This document shows, piece by piece, positions 48,706 through 58,071 of a stretch of 64,000 bases of DNA. The position numbers and the translations under genes were made by a program. Within the stretch, counting starts at the first letter, position 1, and every line of letters begins with the position of its first letter. Source of the DNA: Cohaesibacter celericrescens (GTDB lineage Bacteria > Pseudomonadota > Alphaproteobacteria > Rhizobiales > Cohaesibacteraceae); contig NZ_PKUQ01000002.1 in NCBI RefSeq assembly GCF_002866925.1, positions 1 through 64,000 on the forward strand, in the 5' to 3' direction. The notes under the pieces were generated by a model. It saw only the letters and a list, made by a program, of their open reading frames with translations, had not been told where the DNA came from and made no database searches.

Positions 48706-48741
48706 CCAGTTTCAGGGAGAATCCGAGAGTTGGTTTTGGCT

Positions 48742-49318
48742 TTATGCCACCATCAATTTTAAGGCTGATTTGGCGGCATATTCAATTGGTGTGAGGTTAC
48801 CCAAAGAAGCATGGGGTCTTTCACTATTGTAGTCGTCTTTCCATGCTTTGATCTCTGTTCTGGCCTGACCTGGCGATGAGAAAAGGGTCTCTTTCAAGCA
48901 CTCATCCCTGAAGCTGCCGTTGAAGCTTTCGACAAAGCCGTTTTACATTGGCTTGCTAGGAGCTATGTAATGCCACCTGATGTCTGTTTTTTAGCACCAC
49001 TTCAGGATGGCCATCGAAGTGAACTCTGTTCCATTGTCACTAACAATGGTCTTGGGCTTTCCTCTCTGTTTGATCAGTTCATCCAACTCACGGGCCACTC
49101 GGTAGCCTGACAAGGATGTATCGGCCACCAAAGCCAAACATTCGCGAGAGAAATCATCGATGACAGCCAGAACACGAAACCTGCGACTATCTGTGAAAGC
49201 ATCAGAGGCAAAATCCAACGACCATAGTTCGTTCACCCGGTCTGGCACAACAATAGGCTTTCTAGTGCCCAGAGCACGTTTACGGCCACCCGTTGACCGG
49301 CAGGCAAGCGAAGCGCCG
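48742..49318 (-). pseudogene. IS3-family transposase OrfB, decayed by in-frame stops
   Basis: One continuous minus-strand frame gives GGRKRALGTRKPIVVPDRVN, ELWSLDFASDAF, IVSDNGTEFTSMAILKWC, HYIAPSKPM, NGFVESFNGSFRDECL and ending YAAKSALKLMVA. It contains two of the catalytic acidic residues and the final Glu region. TAA codons interrupt it after ILKWC and after SKPM, at positions where relatives have Gln (CAA), so both look like C-to-T changes. The N-terminal helix-turn-helix part and OrfA are missing. Confidence 0.88.
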
Positions 49319-49329
49319 CCGAGAGGGGG

Positions 49330-49461
49330 GAGAATCTGATAATCGAGACACCGGCAGATGTTTCTTTAGGAAGGGACAGAGCTATTCTAAGTCAGCGAGA
49401 AATTATCAAACAGGAAACACTCGAAACAAGGCGCAAGCTTTACCGCAAAGCCGTTGCGTAA
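49330..49461 (+). other. unrecognised 43-codon open stretch, possible gene remnant
   Basis: A plus-strand frame reads ENLIIETPADVSLGRDRAIL, then SQREIIKQETLETRRKLYRK and ends AVA-stop. It has protein-like composition but no start codon or ribosome-binding site. It may be the C-terminus of a gene whose front was lost at the IS3 junction. It cannot be assigned to a family. Confidence 0.3.
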
Positions 49462-49728
49462 TATAAAAACCAGATGAGACAAAGTCTTTATTCTTGTTAA
49501 GACACCTTGGCTCCAGTTTATTTAATGACGAACACTATACAAATTATACGCCGATCTACATTTTATTATTTAGTACAGCCATTGTAGTTTGGTTAAAAAT
49601 TTGCTTCCCTAGAAAAACTTAAATTCTAAAAATGTTTATTTTGACGATTGTTGGTTCGAAACTGTCCGGATATTTATCCAATTTACGACACAACCGACCG
49701 GGTTGTGCTTGGTGGGGGAGAAAAAATT

Positions 49729-52700
49729 ATGGAATTTGCATTGAGAAAAGCGATCGATCGCACTGGTACCGTGCTGGCCATATGTGCTTGCTCGGTTTTC
49801 GCCACGCATGCGACGCTCAGCCCGGCCTTTGCCGAAAACCGGATAATGGGTCCGGCCAAGGGTCGCTTCGCGCAACAGCTCCCCACCCCGCGTTGCGATG
49901 GTTTTGAAGACTATATGAGGGACGCTGGCAATTTTGTGGTTGACGGTGTCGAATATCTTGGCGAGAAAACCATCAAATCAACCATTGGGATGGGAAAGCT
50001 GCTTGCCGGCAATCCCTCTGCTCTGATCGATGAAATTGACGGCACTTTCAAAGATTTAGGAACAGCTGCCGCGACATTATCAAAATACACGCCGTTGGCT
50101 TTGATCAGCGTTATCGTCGATGAATTACCCCCCGGTGGCTTTACCAGTTTTTTGAAGTCCGGTGTTCGATTTCAGGATCAATTGCGAGAAGGTGTAGCCA
50201 TGGGAATGGCGCAGAATCTCAATCCGCTCAAACAAGTGAGAACCATCTATAGTGATGGCACAGAAGTCTTTGGCGATATTGGCAAGGTGTTGATCAATCT
50301 CGATGACCCTTTGGCAGCGGGTAACGAGTTTTTGAAACTCAATCAGAAATGGACCGGTGCTGGTGCACTGACCTATATGTTGACCGAAAAAGACCCCATG
50401 ACAGGCCTGAAAAAAGCCCTGAATGCCATGCACCGACAGATCGAGTTGGTGACCAACCACGCCGGACCAAACGGCAAGGTCGCGTCGGCTGTTTTTGACT
50501 ATGCTATGGGGGAGAGCAAGAAGCTTATCAACAAGATCCCCGACCCAAAGGACAAACAGGTTGCGGCGCTTCTGGCAGCTACGTTTGCAACGACATTCAA
50601 GCAAACCCTCAAGGATCCCAATTACAAGCGCAATGGCTACAATGTCTCACGCCATCCTTTCTATTTCGCCGACATCAGAGAGCTTCCCACCGAATGGATG
50701 GGCAACGACCACAATTCAGGCGGCAAATACGATTGGGGCATGGATCGCGCCAGAGTCGAAGACTATCCCGGTTGCATAAGTCTGGGTGACTATGCATATA
50801 CCGACAAACACAGGAAAACGATTCCGGCCGTTTGTGGTGTCGAAAATGGGCGCAACAAATGGTGGTCACGGCCAATAGACTACAAGCTGGTCTGGGGTGA
50901 CAATTGCAGCGGCGGGACTCATGATCGAAGCGTTTGGCAACCGGTTTGCAAACAAGGTTATATAAGCGTTGGTTTTGTCGCAGGGCGTGGTTCGTGGAAA
51001 AAACCAAAACCCAACCGGATCGCTTGCGTCAAGAACGACCCGCATTTGTTCACGGTTGTGAATGGCATATCCGCGGGTCTCAAATTCACCGCGAATGACA
51101 AGAATTCTGGAGCTAAATTTGATATCACCACATATGACCGCACATTTGAAGGTCTTAAGCTAACCCACGCTGTGCCATTCGCTCGGAATAAAGGCGATCA
51201 GCGTTTCGTACAGTCGTTGCGCGTTGCTGTAGTCGTTCCCGGAATTGCTCCCAGTGGTAAAAACTCTCATTGCGCCCAGTTTTATGCTGAATCGGGTTAC
51301 CGCGGACGAACAACACGGGTTTGCGCCACAGGTCGACGGAACTATAAAAAAAGCCTCGCTGGCGGCAATGGACAAATGCGTCGCGGGTTCAAGTCCTTCC
51401 ATTGCGGCTTGGGTGTCGCTGCGCTGAAATTCTATAAAGGCAGCAGAGACCAGAACCCTCGCATCAGGCCTTGCGATATTTCAAACAGCAACAGGATACC
51501 GTTGGCTGATTACAGAGGGATCACCCATGTCGAAGTGTTGGCACACTATTTCGATCCGGACGATCCCAAGCGTGAGTTTTTCTCACCTGAGCATCAGCAG
51601 GTTCGTTTGGAGCTTGAAAAAGCGTGCAACACCGGCACCAATCCCCAAGCCTGTTTGAATTTGGCCCAGAGCTCAACCCGTCGTCATGATTGGACACAGG
51701 CATACGGCGCCATCGATGCGGTAAGACGATTTGGACTGGCCTGCGAAGGCAATGTCAAAGGGGCGTGCAAGGCGTATAGACAGACCGCCAGCAGTCTTTG
51801 TAAGGCAGGCGAAAGCAAAGCCTGTGGTCTCAGTCAGAATGCCGACAGGCTCACCCAATTGACCGGACTTCGTGCCGATCTGGATGCCAAACGCCTTGCC
51901 TGCAATGCAGGGTCGCCCCAGTCTTGCGCCGACTTTGGCCAAAGCCTTTTCAGGATCGGTGGGGCCTCTGTTCAAGGTGGTACAAACCAGCCGCCCGAGT
52001 GGACAGAAGGGGGCGCTGTTTATCAAAAATTGTGCGATGCCAATTTCAATGACAGTTGCCAACAGCTCAAGCAATTGGCTGGCAATATGTGCATTAGCAA
52101 AATGGGCAAGGGCTGCACAATCACCGGACAATTCCGGATCAAAGATGCGCCCAAGGGCTATGAAGCAGCCAACAGGAAGGCCGCCATCAAGGACTATGAA
52201 AAGGGCTGCAATTGGGGTGATGAAGAAGGCTGTCAGGAATTCGCCCGAACACGGGTTCAGGATGCCTACAGCGATCCTAAATCTTCCAAACGCCGGCTTG
52301 CTGCGCTACAGGGCGCCAACCAGTCAACCCTAGACGGCACGCAGTCCAAAACGCCCACGAACAATCGCGCCAAGGACAGCGCTGTTCAAACGTTGCTTGA
52401 AAGTTGTCAACGGGGAAACCAGAGATCTTGCGATATGCACGAGGGCTATTTGGGGGAATTGAATTCCGAACTACAGAGCGACTATTTCAAGTGCGTCGGA
52501 TTGGGTGAGACCAAGTCTTGCACTGCATATGGCATTGCCGTTGAAGGGGCCGAGAAAGGAACCATCACCAAAAATCCGGTCTCAACAAAAGATGGAAGCT
52601 CCACCTATTTTTATAAAGAAGCGTGCCAGGGGGTGTTTGTATCCGGGGCCATGACCAAAGGAGACGGCGAAGCCTGCATGATCCTTGGCAATAAGACCCT

Positions 52701-54933
52701 GAGTGGCGAAGATGGAACGCCTGCCAACAAAAGGGAAGCAAACTCAATTGGCAATTTTGTATTGGGTTGCGAAACACTGGGGCATGCTGAAAGCTGTCTG
52801 ATGGCTGCGAAAGTGATTGTCGGGCCAACAATGCCGCAATCGCAAAAATACTATGCGGTCATCTATGAAAGGAAGGCTTGTGAAGCTGGCAGCCAATCAG
52901 CTTGTGACATGTTGCTGGCAAGAACTGTGGACCTGAACAATGCAGGACAAAAGCCCGGAGACACCCGCGCGACCGCGGAGTCTTGTGCCCTTCGGACCAC
53001 ATTCACTGATTTTGATGCCTCAAGCCAGTTGGATCTGGAACCGGGCAAGCTGAAAACCAAGTTTTCAAACTCCGGATCAAGCCCGTTGACCCTGAAATTC
53101 CGTGTGAACCAGTCAACCGAGAGCGAATGGGCGATCATTCAGCCGCGTGAGTCAATCGAGATCGAGGATTATAAAAACAGGACTTACGTCTTGCTGGATG
53201 CGAACCAACAATGCGTTGGTGCGGCCAAGCTGGTCAGTGACAACCAGCACCTTACCTATGCAGCTGCCGCAGATGTCGTTCATCAGACCGCCCCCAACGG
53301 CAATTCTGGCAAATCCGCCAACAACACAGCACCGGTTAAGCCGCCCAAATCAGGGGCAATTAAGGTAACGCTGGATGCCGCACAGAATTGCCATTTGCAC
53401 GGATCTCTGGCCTCAAACGACACGGGTGTTGCTGCAATGACCACGTTTGAAAACACTGGCATGGAGCCGCTGTATGTCTACTGGTTGGATGAAAAAGGCC
53501 AAGACTCCGATTACCAACGCACGGGCAATGCACTGGCCATTGTCGAGCCGGGGACAGCAACGTCAATTCAAACAGGTATAGGATTGGCTTATTCCGTGTT
53601 CTCTACTGCGAATGGACAAACCAATTGTGTGGGCATCACATCGATAGAAGATGTCAACACGCATGTCACAATGAACGGCGATAATGGCACCGTGAACGCC
53701 AACACTCCAGCCAATACGACTGGCAAGGTAGCCAATCAAAACAACCCTTCAATCACGGGCGTATCCGGCGCCCAGCAGCTTGGGTCTTGCGCACAAAACG
53801 GAACGATGGTGTCCGCCAGCACGGGAGATCCGGCGAATATGACGCTCACCAACACGGGTGCAGACGATCTTTATGTCTACTGGATCAATCAAAATGGGGA
53901 TCATGGTGACTACAACGGCGACAATACGCCTATCAGTCTCGTGGCGGCGGGTCATTCGGCTGAATTGCAGGTCCAAATCGGCGATGCCTATGCGGTCTAT
54001 GACGCCGCTTCCAATTGCATCGGAGTGACCCCCCAGTTGAGTGCGGCCAGTGCCTTTACAGCCAGCAGTGCTGCTGGCAGTGCCAATAGCCAGTCAAAGA
54101 CTCCTCAACCGACGGCTGCCCCGCAAGACACCGCGACGCTCAACCAGACCCAGCCAACTGCCAATCAAGCGGGCAATCAAGACCAACTGACCATTGGAAC
54201 GGGAAACAGCTGCAAAATGCGCGGCTCTGTTGTCTCCGAACTTTCTGGGCAAAGCGCGTCGGTGTCTTTTGCCAACAATGGTTCCGAGACGATTTATGTT
54301 TATTGGCTGGATGAAAACGGAACTGACACTGACTATGATTATTCGGGAAATCCGGTGGCGGCCATTGCACCGGGCGACAGTCAAACCCTCAAAGCAAGTG
54401 TCGGTTTTGCCTATTCGATCTTTTCAAATGTCAACGGCCAGATCGAATGTGTCGGTGTTACTCAACTAAAAAGTACTGATACGCTGGTTTCCGTGATCGC
54501 TGGCGGAAATACTCATACCGCTGATGATGACGAAATTTTGACCCCATCTCAAGATTCACAGCAAGATCAAAGTGATGCAAATATCAGTGACAACCTAGCG
54601 CACTTAACGCTGCGGTCAGGCGAGAATTGTCATTACCGTGGCAGCGTGGATTCCAGCGATGCAGGCAACGAAGCGCAAGTCTCATTTACCAATCGGGGGG
54701 CTGATGTCGCGTATGTGTATTGGGTGGATGAAAGTGGTGCCGAGACGGATTATGACTACTCGGGCAATCCACTGGCCGCCATCGAACCGGGCGGCTCACA
54801 GGCTTTTGAGTCCAGAGAAGGATTTATCTATTCGGCTTTCTCAGTGGTCAATGGCGAGACCGTTTGCATCGGGATGACTGAAGTCGAGGCTCCGTCGGTA
54901 TCCATTGAAATTTATGACACTGATGGCAATTAG
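49729..54933 (+). CDS. large exported multidomain protein with Vps62-like motifs and five VHL-like beta repeats
   Basis: The 1734-residue product starts at ATG 49729 behind GGGGGAG and has a signal peptide (about 1-35, ending SPAFA). Residues 36-315 are mostly helical and unrecognised. Residues about 317-470 carry three copies of a SGxxxD motif (NDHNSGGKYDWGMDR, GDNCSGGTHDRSVWQP and NDKNSGAKFDITTYDR) plus YISVGFVAGRG, as in Vps62-related domains. About 514-584 (CAQFYAESGYRGRTTRVC) may be a beta-gamma-crystallin-like unit. About 630-1060 holds regularly spaced Cys in short helical repeats (ACNTGTNPQACLNLA, CNAGSPQSCADFG and CNWGDEEGCQEFA) like Sel1/Hcp proteins. Five C-terminal modules start near 1083, 1217, 1350, 1491 and 1630; the last four share a VYW-D/N-x-x-G core followed by a Pro-Gly turn and two Cys. 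It is intact amid decayed mobile elements. Function is unknown; surface adhesion or secreted interaction is a guess. Confidence 0.9.
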   Translation: MEFALRKAIDRTGTVLAICACSVFATHATLSPAFAENRIMGPAKGRFAQQLPTPRCDGFEDYMRDAGNFVVDGVEYLGEKTIKSTIGMGKLLAGNPSALIDEIDGTFKDLGTAAATLSKYTPLALISVIVDELPPGGFTSFLKSGVRFQDQLREGVAMGMAQNLNPLKQVRTIYSDGTEVFGDIGKVLINLDDPLAAGNEFLKLNQKWTGAGALTYMLTEKDPMTGLKKALNAMHRQIELVTNHAGPNGKVASAVFDYAMGESKKLINKIPDPKDKQVAALLAATFATTFKQTLKDPNYKRNGYNVSRHPFYFADIRELPTEWMGNDHNSGGKYDWGMDRARVEDYPGCISLGDYAYTDKHRKTIPAVCGVENGRNKWWSRPIDYKLVWGDNCSGGTHDRSVWQPVCKQGYISVGFVAGRGSWKKPKPNRIACVKNDPHLFTVVNGISAGLKFTANDKNSGAKFDITTYDRTFEGLKLTHAVPFARNKGDQRFVQSLRVAVVVPGIAPSGKNSHCAQFYAESGYRGRTTRVCATGRRNYKKSLAGGNGQMRRGFKSFHCGLGVAALKFYKGSRDQNPRIRPCDISNSNRIPLADYRGITHVEVLAHYFDPDDPKREFFSPEHQQVRLELEKACNTGTNPQACLNLAQSSTRRHDWTQAYGAIDAVRRFGLACEGNVKGACKAYRQTASSLCKAGESKACGLSQNADRLTQLTGLRADLDAKRLACNAGSPQSCADFGQSLFRIGGASVQGGTNQPPEWTEGGAVYQKLCDANFNDSCQQLKQLAGNMCISKMGKGCTITGQFRIKDAPKGYEAANRKAAIKDYEKGCNWGDEEGCQEFARTRVQDAYSDPKSSKRRLAALQGANQSTLDGTQSKTPTNNRAKDSAVQTLLESCQRGNQRSCDMHEGYLGELNSELQSDYFKCVGLGETKSCTAYGIAVEGAEKGTITKNPVSTKDGSSTYFYKEACQGVFVSGAMTKGDGEACMILGNKTLSGEDGTPANKREANSIGNFVLGCETLGHAESCLMAAKVIVGPTMPQSQKYYAVIYERKACEAGSQSACDMLLARTVDLNNAGQKPGDTRATAESCALRTTFTDFDASSQLDLEPGKLKTKFSNSGSSPLTLKFRVNQSTESEWAIIQPRESIEIEDYKNRTYVLLDANQQCVGAAKLVSDNQHLTYAAAADVVHQTAPNGNSGKSANNTAPVKPPKSGAIKVTLDAAQNCHLHGSLASNDTGVAAMTTFENTGMEPLYVYWLDEKGQDSDYQRTGNALAIVEPGTATSIQTGIGLAYSVFSTANGQTNCVGITSIEDVNTHVTMNGDNGTVNANTPANTTGKVANQNNPSITGVSGAQQLGSCAQNGTMVSASTGDPANMTLTNTGADDLYVYWINQNGDHGDYNGDNTPISLVAAGHSAELQVQIGDAYAVYDAASNCIGVTPQLSAASAFTASSAAGSANSQSKTPQPTAAPQDTATLNQTQPTANQAGNQDQLTIGTGNSCKMRGSVVSELSGQSASVSFANNGSETIYVYWLDENGTDTDYDYSGNPVAAIAPGDSQTLKASVGFAYSIFSNVNGQIECVGVTQLKSTDTLVSVIAGGNTHTADDDEILTPSQDSQQDQSDANISDNLAHLTLRSGENCHYRGSVDSSDAGNEAQVSFTNRGADVAYVYWVDESGAETDYDYSGNPLAAIEPGGSQAFESREGFIYSAFSVVNGETVCIGMTEVEAPSVSIEIYDTDGN

Positions 54934-55299
54934 ATTTTTTAGTGAAGCAACCAAGATAATTTCTAACAGGCAGGTGTATACCCATTTGTTATGAACGTCT
55001 GGAATTTTGTGTTGCATCGATCCGTTCTGTCCGCCCCGCATTGTTTAAGTTTGGTATGGCTCAAATGCTGCATCATTTGCGAATGGCCGGTAATGGGATG
55101 TTGCGACGCGGTGTCTATTGGTCTGCGAACGTCGGCTCAGGGCCGTCTATTCTAATTGGATTTACATCTGATTAGCCAGCATAGCATTGTCAGATAAACC
55201 TAGATCTAACCCAAGAGGTCCATCGGCACTGTCTGGTATACCGCATAAAGATCGTGGTGCCACTCAGTAAGAGTGGCGTTGTCGGTTCAACTTGAAGTT
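54934..55299. other. gene-free stretch after the large exported protein
   Basis: No open frame with recognisable coding character and no clear terminator were seen. It probably includes part of the 3' untranslated region and the outer end of an IS6 remnant. Confidence 0.4.
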
Positions 55300-55640
55300 T
55301 TTCTATACCCCAAAATTAATTTTCCTGATTGCAATTAATGTAGATTGAAGAATGAATGGCAACGAATTTCTGCAAAGGTCGCATTTGACTGAAACGTATC
55401 ATCGCCTATTCCCTTAGCCAGAACGGAAGGTGCAAATTCTTAGCCCTGTTGTTCCGCCAGCGACCAGTTTCCTGTCGATCAATGTTGCCTTTCTCATTCA
55501 TCGCAGCGCAGTAGGATCGTAACTTGTCTGCTACTATCGAAAACGGGTACCCATGGCGTTTCATAGTTTTCTGGATGAATTTCAATGCTGCCTTGCGATC
55601 GCGGTACTTGGTCACATTGGCTTCCAGTACTTAGCCTCGT
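55300..55640 (-). pseudogene. IS6-family transposase, C-terminal part, broken
   Basis: The minus strand reads TKYRDRKAALKFIQKTM, SIVADKLRSYCAAMNEKG, DRQETGRWRNNRAKNLHLPF, then a TAG where relatives have Gln, and continues AMIRFSQMRPLQKFVAIHSS. This is the C-terminal half of an IS6-type DDE transposase, with the third acidic residue region. The N-terminal half is absent: the frame is cut near 55640 by the IS3-derived element. Confidence 0.87.
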
Positions 55641-55648
55641 AATCAAAG

Positions 55649-56251
55649 TGAATAGCCCCTAGAATTGTAGACACCTTGGTGCTTCAAATTTTCTGTCGCT
55701 CGTATTCTATGGGCGACAGCATTATCATGGCAATTGCCACGTCTGCTCATGCTGTGTTCCATATTGTGTTGACGAAGGAATGCAGCCCAATCGATGTTTG
55801 TAAATTGCTCAAGGGCTGCTTCAGTCAGGAATAGAAACCAATGGGATGGATGGACAAGCACCGCTACATAGTGCGGGTTCTGGAGCATTCGGCCGATGCT
55901 GGGCGACGAAGGCGTACTTCATTTTACATCCTTTGCGAAGTTCACCGTTATCCTTTTTAGAATATCTCGCTCCTGGGTGACCCTAGCCAGTTCCTGCTTC
56001 AGGCGTCTAATCTCGATAGCTTGCGCATCGGTCGCCTTGATCTCTGGGCTTGCCATACCGCTTCTTCCACGCATAAAGCGAGCGGGTGCTATCACCGAGA
56101 CGATGCGATACATATGCGACGGAGTACCCGCGTTCGGTGATTTGTTTTATCGCCTCAATCTTGAATTCTTCTGTGAAATGCAAATTGGGCATCATAGTCT
56201 CCTTGCCTCATTTTCAGGGGACAAGGTGTCTACAATTCTAGGGGCAATTCA
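55649..56251 (-). mobile_element. internally deleted IS3-family element with 30-base terminal inverted repeats
   Basis: The ends at 55649-55678 and 56222-56251 are inverted copies of each other over 30 bases with a single mismatch, including a perfect 24-base core, and they finish TG...CA as IS3 elements do. Inside, on the minus strand, OrfA is readable (MPNLHFTEEFKIEAIKQITE, then EIRRLKQELARVTQERDILK after a frameshift). The start of OrfB (MKYAFVAQHRPNA) is joined to its C-terminal part (WAAFLRQHNMEHSMSRRGNC). Most of the catalytic domain is deleted, leaving about 600 bases. The left flank is IS6 and the right flank IS5 sequence, with no target duplication visible. Confidence 0.85.
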
Positions 56252-56252
56252 A

Positions 56253-56405
56253 GGAGCCTTCATCGAGCAGGCCTTCGGCAAACTCAAGAGCTTCAAACGC
56301 GTTGCCCTCAGGCGCGAGAAAACCCAACAGAAATGCAGGTCAATCATCTCGCTCGCAGCCGTATTCATCTTGAACAAATCCGTCCACACCGCCTATGGTT
56401 TCTGA
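56253..56405 (+). pseudogene. IS5-family transposase, C-terminal fragment
   Basis: The plus strand reads GAFIEQAFGKLKSFKRVALR, then EKTQQKCRSIISLAAVFILN and ends KSVHTAYGF-stop. This matches the C-terminus of IS5/IS427-type transposases (final Glu and K/R motif region). The upstream two-thirds were lost at the junction with the IS3-derived element. Confidence 0.83.
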
Positions 56406-56522
56406 GGACTCGTGCTAGCCCACAATTATGCTTACTTACGCTTTTTGCGCATCGCCAAGATCTCTGAGCATCAGCTTTTGTCTGATGCCAATAAAAAGCA
56501 AACCATAAAGCGGCTATGCAGC

Positions 56523-57056
56523 TTAAAGGACATCCTCCTTCAACTGCTCGATAATTTCTCGCGCCCGCTCCAGATCCGTCTCCCACCATTTGCTTTTCAA
56601 TATTGCAGCCCTTTGCACCTCATTAAACCGAAATCCGATCAAACGTGCTGGAGAACCAACCACAATGCCAAAATCAGGCACATCAGCATTCACAAAAGAG
56701 TTTGCTCCAACAACCGCCCCTATCCCTATGGAAACGCCCCGGCGAATGATGGCATCCACTCCCACCCATGCATCGCCACCCAAGATGCAGTCTCCTTGGG
56801 TTAACTCGACATAAGGATCATCATAAAACAGACTACTGGTGGAGATGTTGGTCAAATGGTGCTCACCGGAACCAATCGAAACATTATTGGCAATTGAAAC
56901 ATAGTTGCCAATGGTCGCCTTGGTTATGTCGCTATAGTTGCCGACATAGCAGTATTTCCCCATCTGGCTATCATCGCTTATGCGAGCACTCGCACTAACT
57001 TTGGTTGACTCGTGAAAGCGCTTGCGAGACTTCTTTTTTGATCGCCAAAAAATCAT
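56523..57056 (-). CDS. hexapeptide-repeat acyltransferase (CatB-like O-acetyltransferase)
   Basis: From the ATG at 57056 the product has 177 residues. Left-handed beta-helix hexapeptide repeats run from about 20 to 150 (ISDDSQMGKYCYVGNYSDIT and VGVDAIIRRGVSIGIGAVVG) and include the likely catalytic His in SGEHHLTN. The end GIVVGSPARLIGFRF is typical of xenobiotic/sugar acetyltransferases that use acetyl-CoA. The frame stays open upstream to a TTG at 57158 and beyond without homology, and the ribosome-binding site at 57056 is weak. The gene may therefore be a chimera or truncated at its 5' end. A surface-polysaccharide role is plausible. Confidence 0.75.
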   Translation of the reverse strand: MIFWRSKKKSRKRFHESTKVSASARISDDSQMGKYCYVGNYSDITKATIGNYVSIANNVSIGSGEHHLTNISTSSLFYDDPYVELTQGDCILGGDAWVGVDAIIRRGVSIGIGAVVGANSFVNADVPDFGIVVGSPARLIGFRFNEVQRAAILKSKWWETDLERAREIIEQLKEDVL

Positions 57057-57191
57057 TACTGTAGGTTCCAATATCCATTCCACATCATCGCGGAAATCTT
57101 CTCTTTCGACCAGAATCCATGCTTTGATCTTATCACGCAGAACGCAATGGGCAAGCAATCCAGAGCATATTCCTCTCGACCAACCGCTAGA

Positions 57192-57665
57192 TCAGAACGG
57201 CTTGAAGCCATACCGAAAAGCGCAGGACGGGTTGGTCTTGAGGGCAAAATGCACAGCCTTCATTGTTAGCCCGCGAAGCCTGAGTCGTTTGGCTACTTGC
57301 GTGATGTGGTGGGCAAGCACTTGCCGCACTTTGGCGCTGTCAAAGAAAGATCGACTCTTCAACCCTTTAAGCAAAGCGTCAAGATCCTGTGAGACAAGCT
57401 TCCCTATGCCCTTGCGGGTTAGTATGCGACCTATCAGATGATAATAGCGAAAGAGTGCCACCAAATCCGCCGGCGCATCCCGGTGCTGAGGCGAGCCTGT
57501 ATCCCAATCGAATTCGGGCACCATACGATCGCGGACCAACGGCTTTTGGTTGCCCTTCGTGATCCAAAACCACCCGTACAGCACGCTCGCGTACCTTAGC
57601 TGAATATTTGTTCGATGTTTTGCTCGTAATGCTCCATCCTGCTCAAGAGTTGGAGCCTCCGGCAA
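57192..57665 (-). CDS. unrecognised protein, possibly a truncated gene
   Basis: The open frame gives up to 157 residues, including YASVLYGWFWITKGNQKPLV, VPEFDWDTGSPQHRDAPADL and a basic C-terminal part (ITQVAKRLRLRGLTMKAVHF). Composition is protein-like, but no family is recognised. A link to polysaccharide synthesis is suggested only by the acyltransferase next door. No good start is visible; it lies between two mobile-element remnants, so it is probably the 3' end of a longer, broken gene. Confidence 0.45.
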   Translation of the reverse strand: MPEAPTLEQDGALRAKHRTNIQLRYASVLYGWFWITKGNQKPLVRDRMVPEFDWDTGSPQHRDAPADLVALFRYYHLIGRILTRKGIGKLVSQDLDALLKGLKSRSFFDSAKVRQVLAHHITQVAKRLRLRGLTMKAVHFALKTNPSCAFRYGFKPF

Positions 57666-57680
57666 TCCCGGTGCGGCTCA

Positions 57681-57866
57681 ATGGCAATCTTTGAATATAT
57701 CAATGGCTTCCAAAATTCGCGCCGAAGGCACTCAACATTGGGATGGAAAAGTCCCTTGGCTTTCGAAAAAATGCTGCCTAAACGCGCACTCGGAGCGGCA
57801 CGAAACCGTGACAGGTTCAAATGGAAAAAGCACTGCTGCAGGACGCCCTTCACGCGGCGGCGTTGA
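57681..57866 (+). pseudogene. IS3-family transposase OrfB, C-terminal fragment
   Basis: The plus strand reads AIFEYINGFQNSRRRHSTLG and WKSPLAFEKM, the conserved C-terminal end of an IS3-family OrfB. Roughly the first 35 codons show this similarity; the rest is basic read-through. The catalytic part is missing. Confidence 0.82.
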
Positions 57867-57983
57867 GAATCTTGTATTTTCTTCACAGGAAAATGGAACA
57901 CGTAGTATCACCTACAGACATCAGGGTGAGGACTACTACATCCGCTACACACCAGCAGAGACATCCGGTTGTTTTCAGTTTGA

Positions 57984-58012
57984 AACAAAAACGGCCTCGC
58001 TTGCGAGACCGT
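57984..58012 (-). terminator. terminator of the dctPQM operon
   Basis: On the minus strand ACGGTCTCGC, AA and GCGAGGCCGT form a 10-base stem with one wobble pair, followed by TTTTTG. It lies 60 bases after the dctM stop and marks the right edge of the island. Confidence 0.9.
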
Positions 58013-58071
58013 CATTGTTTAACGTTTGCTGATATAACAGTCACAAATGGTGTGGCTTTGTGAACGGTAGT

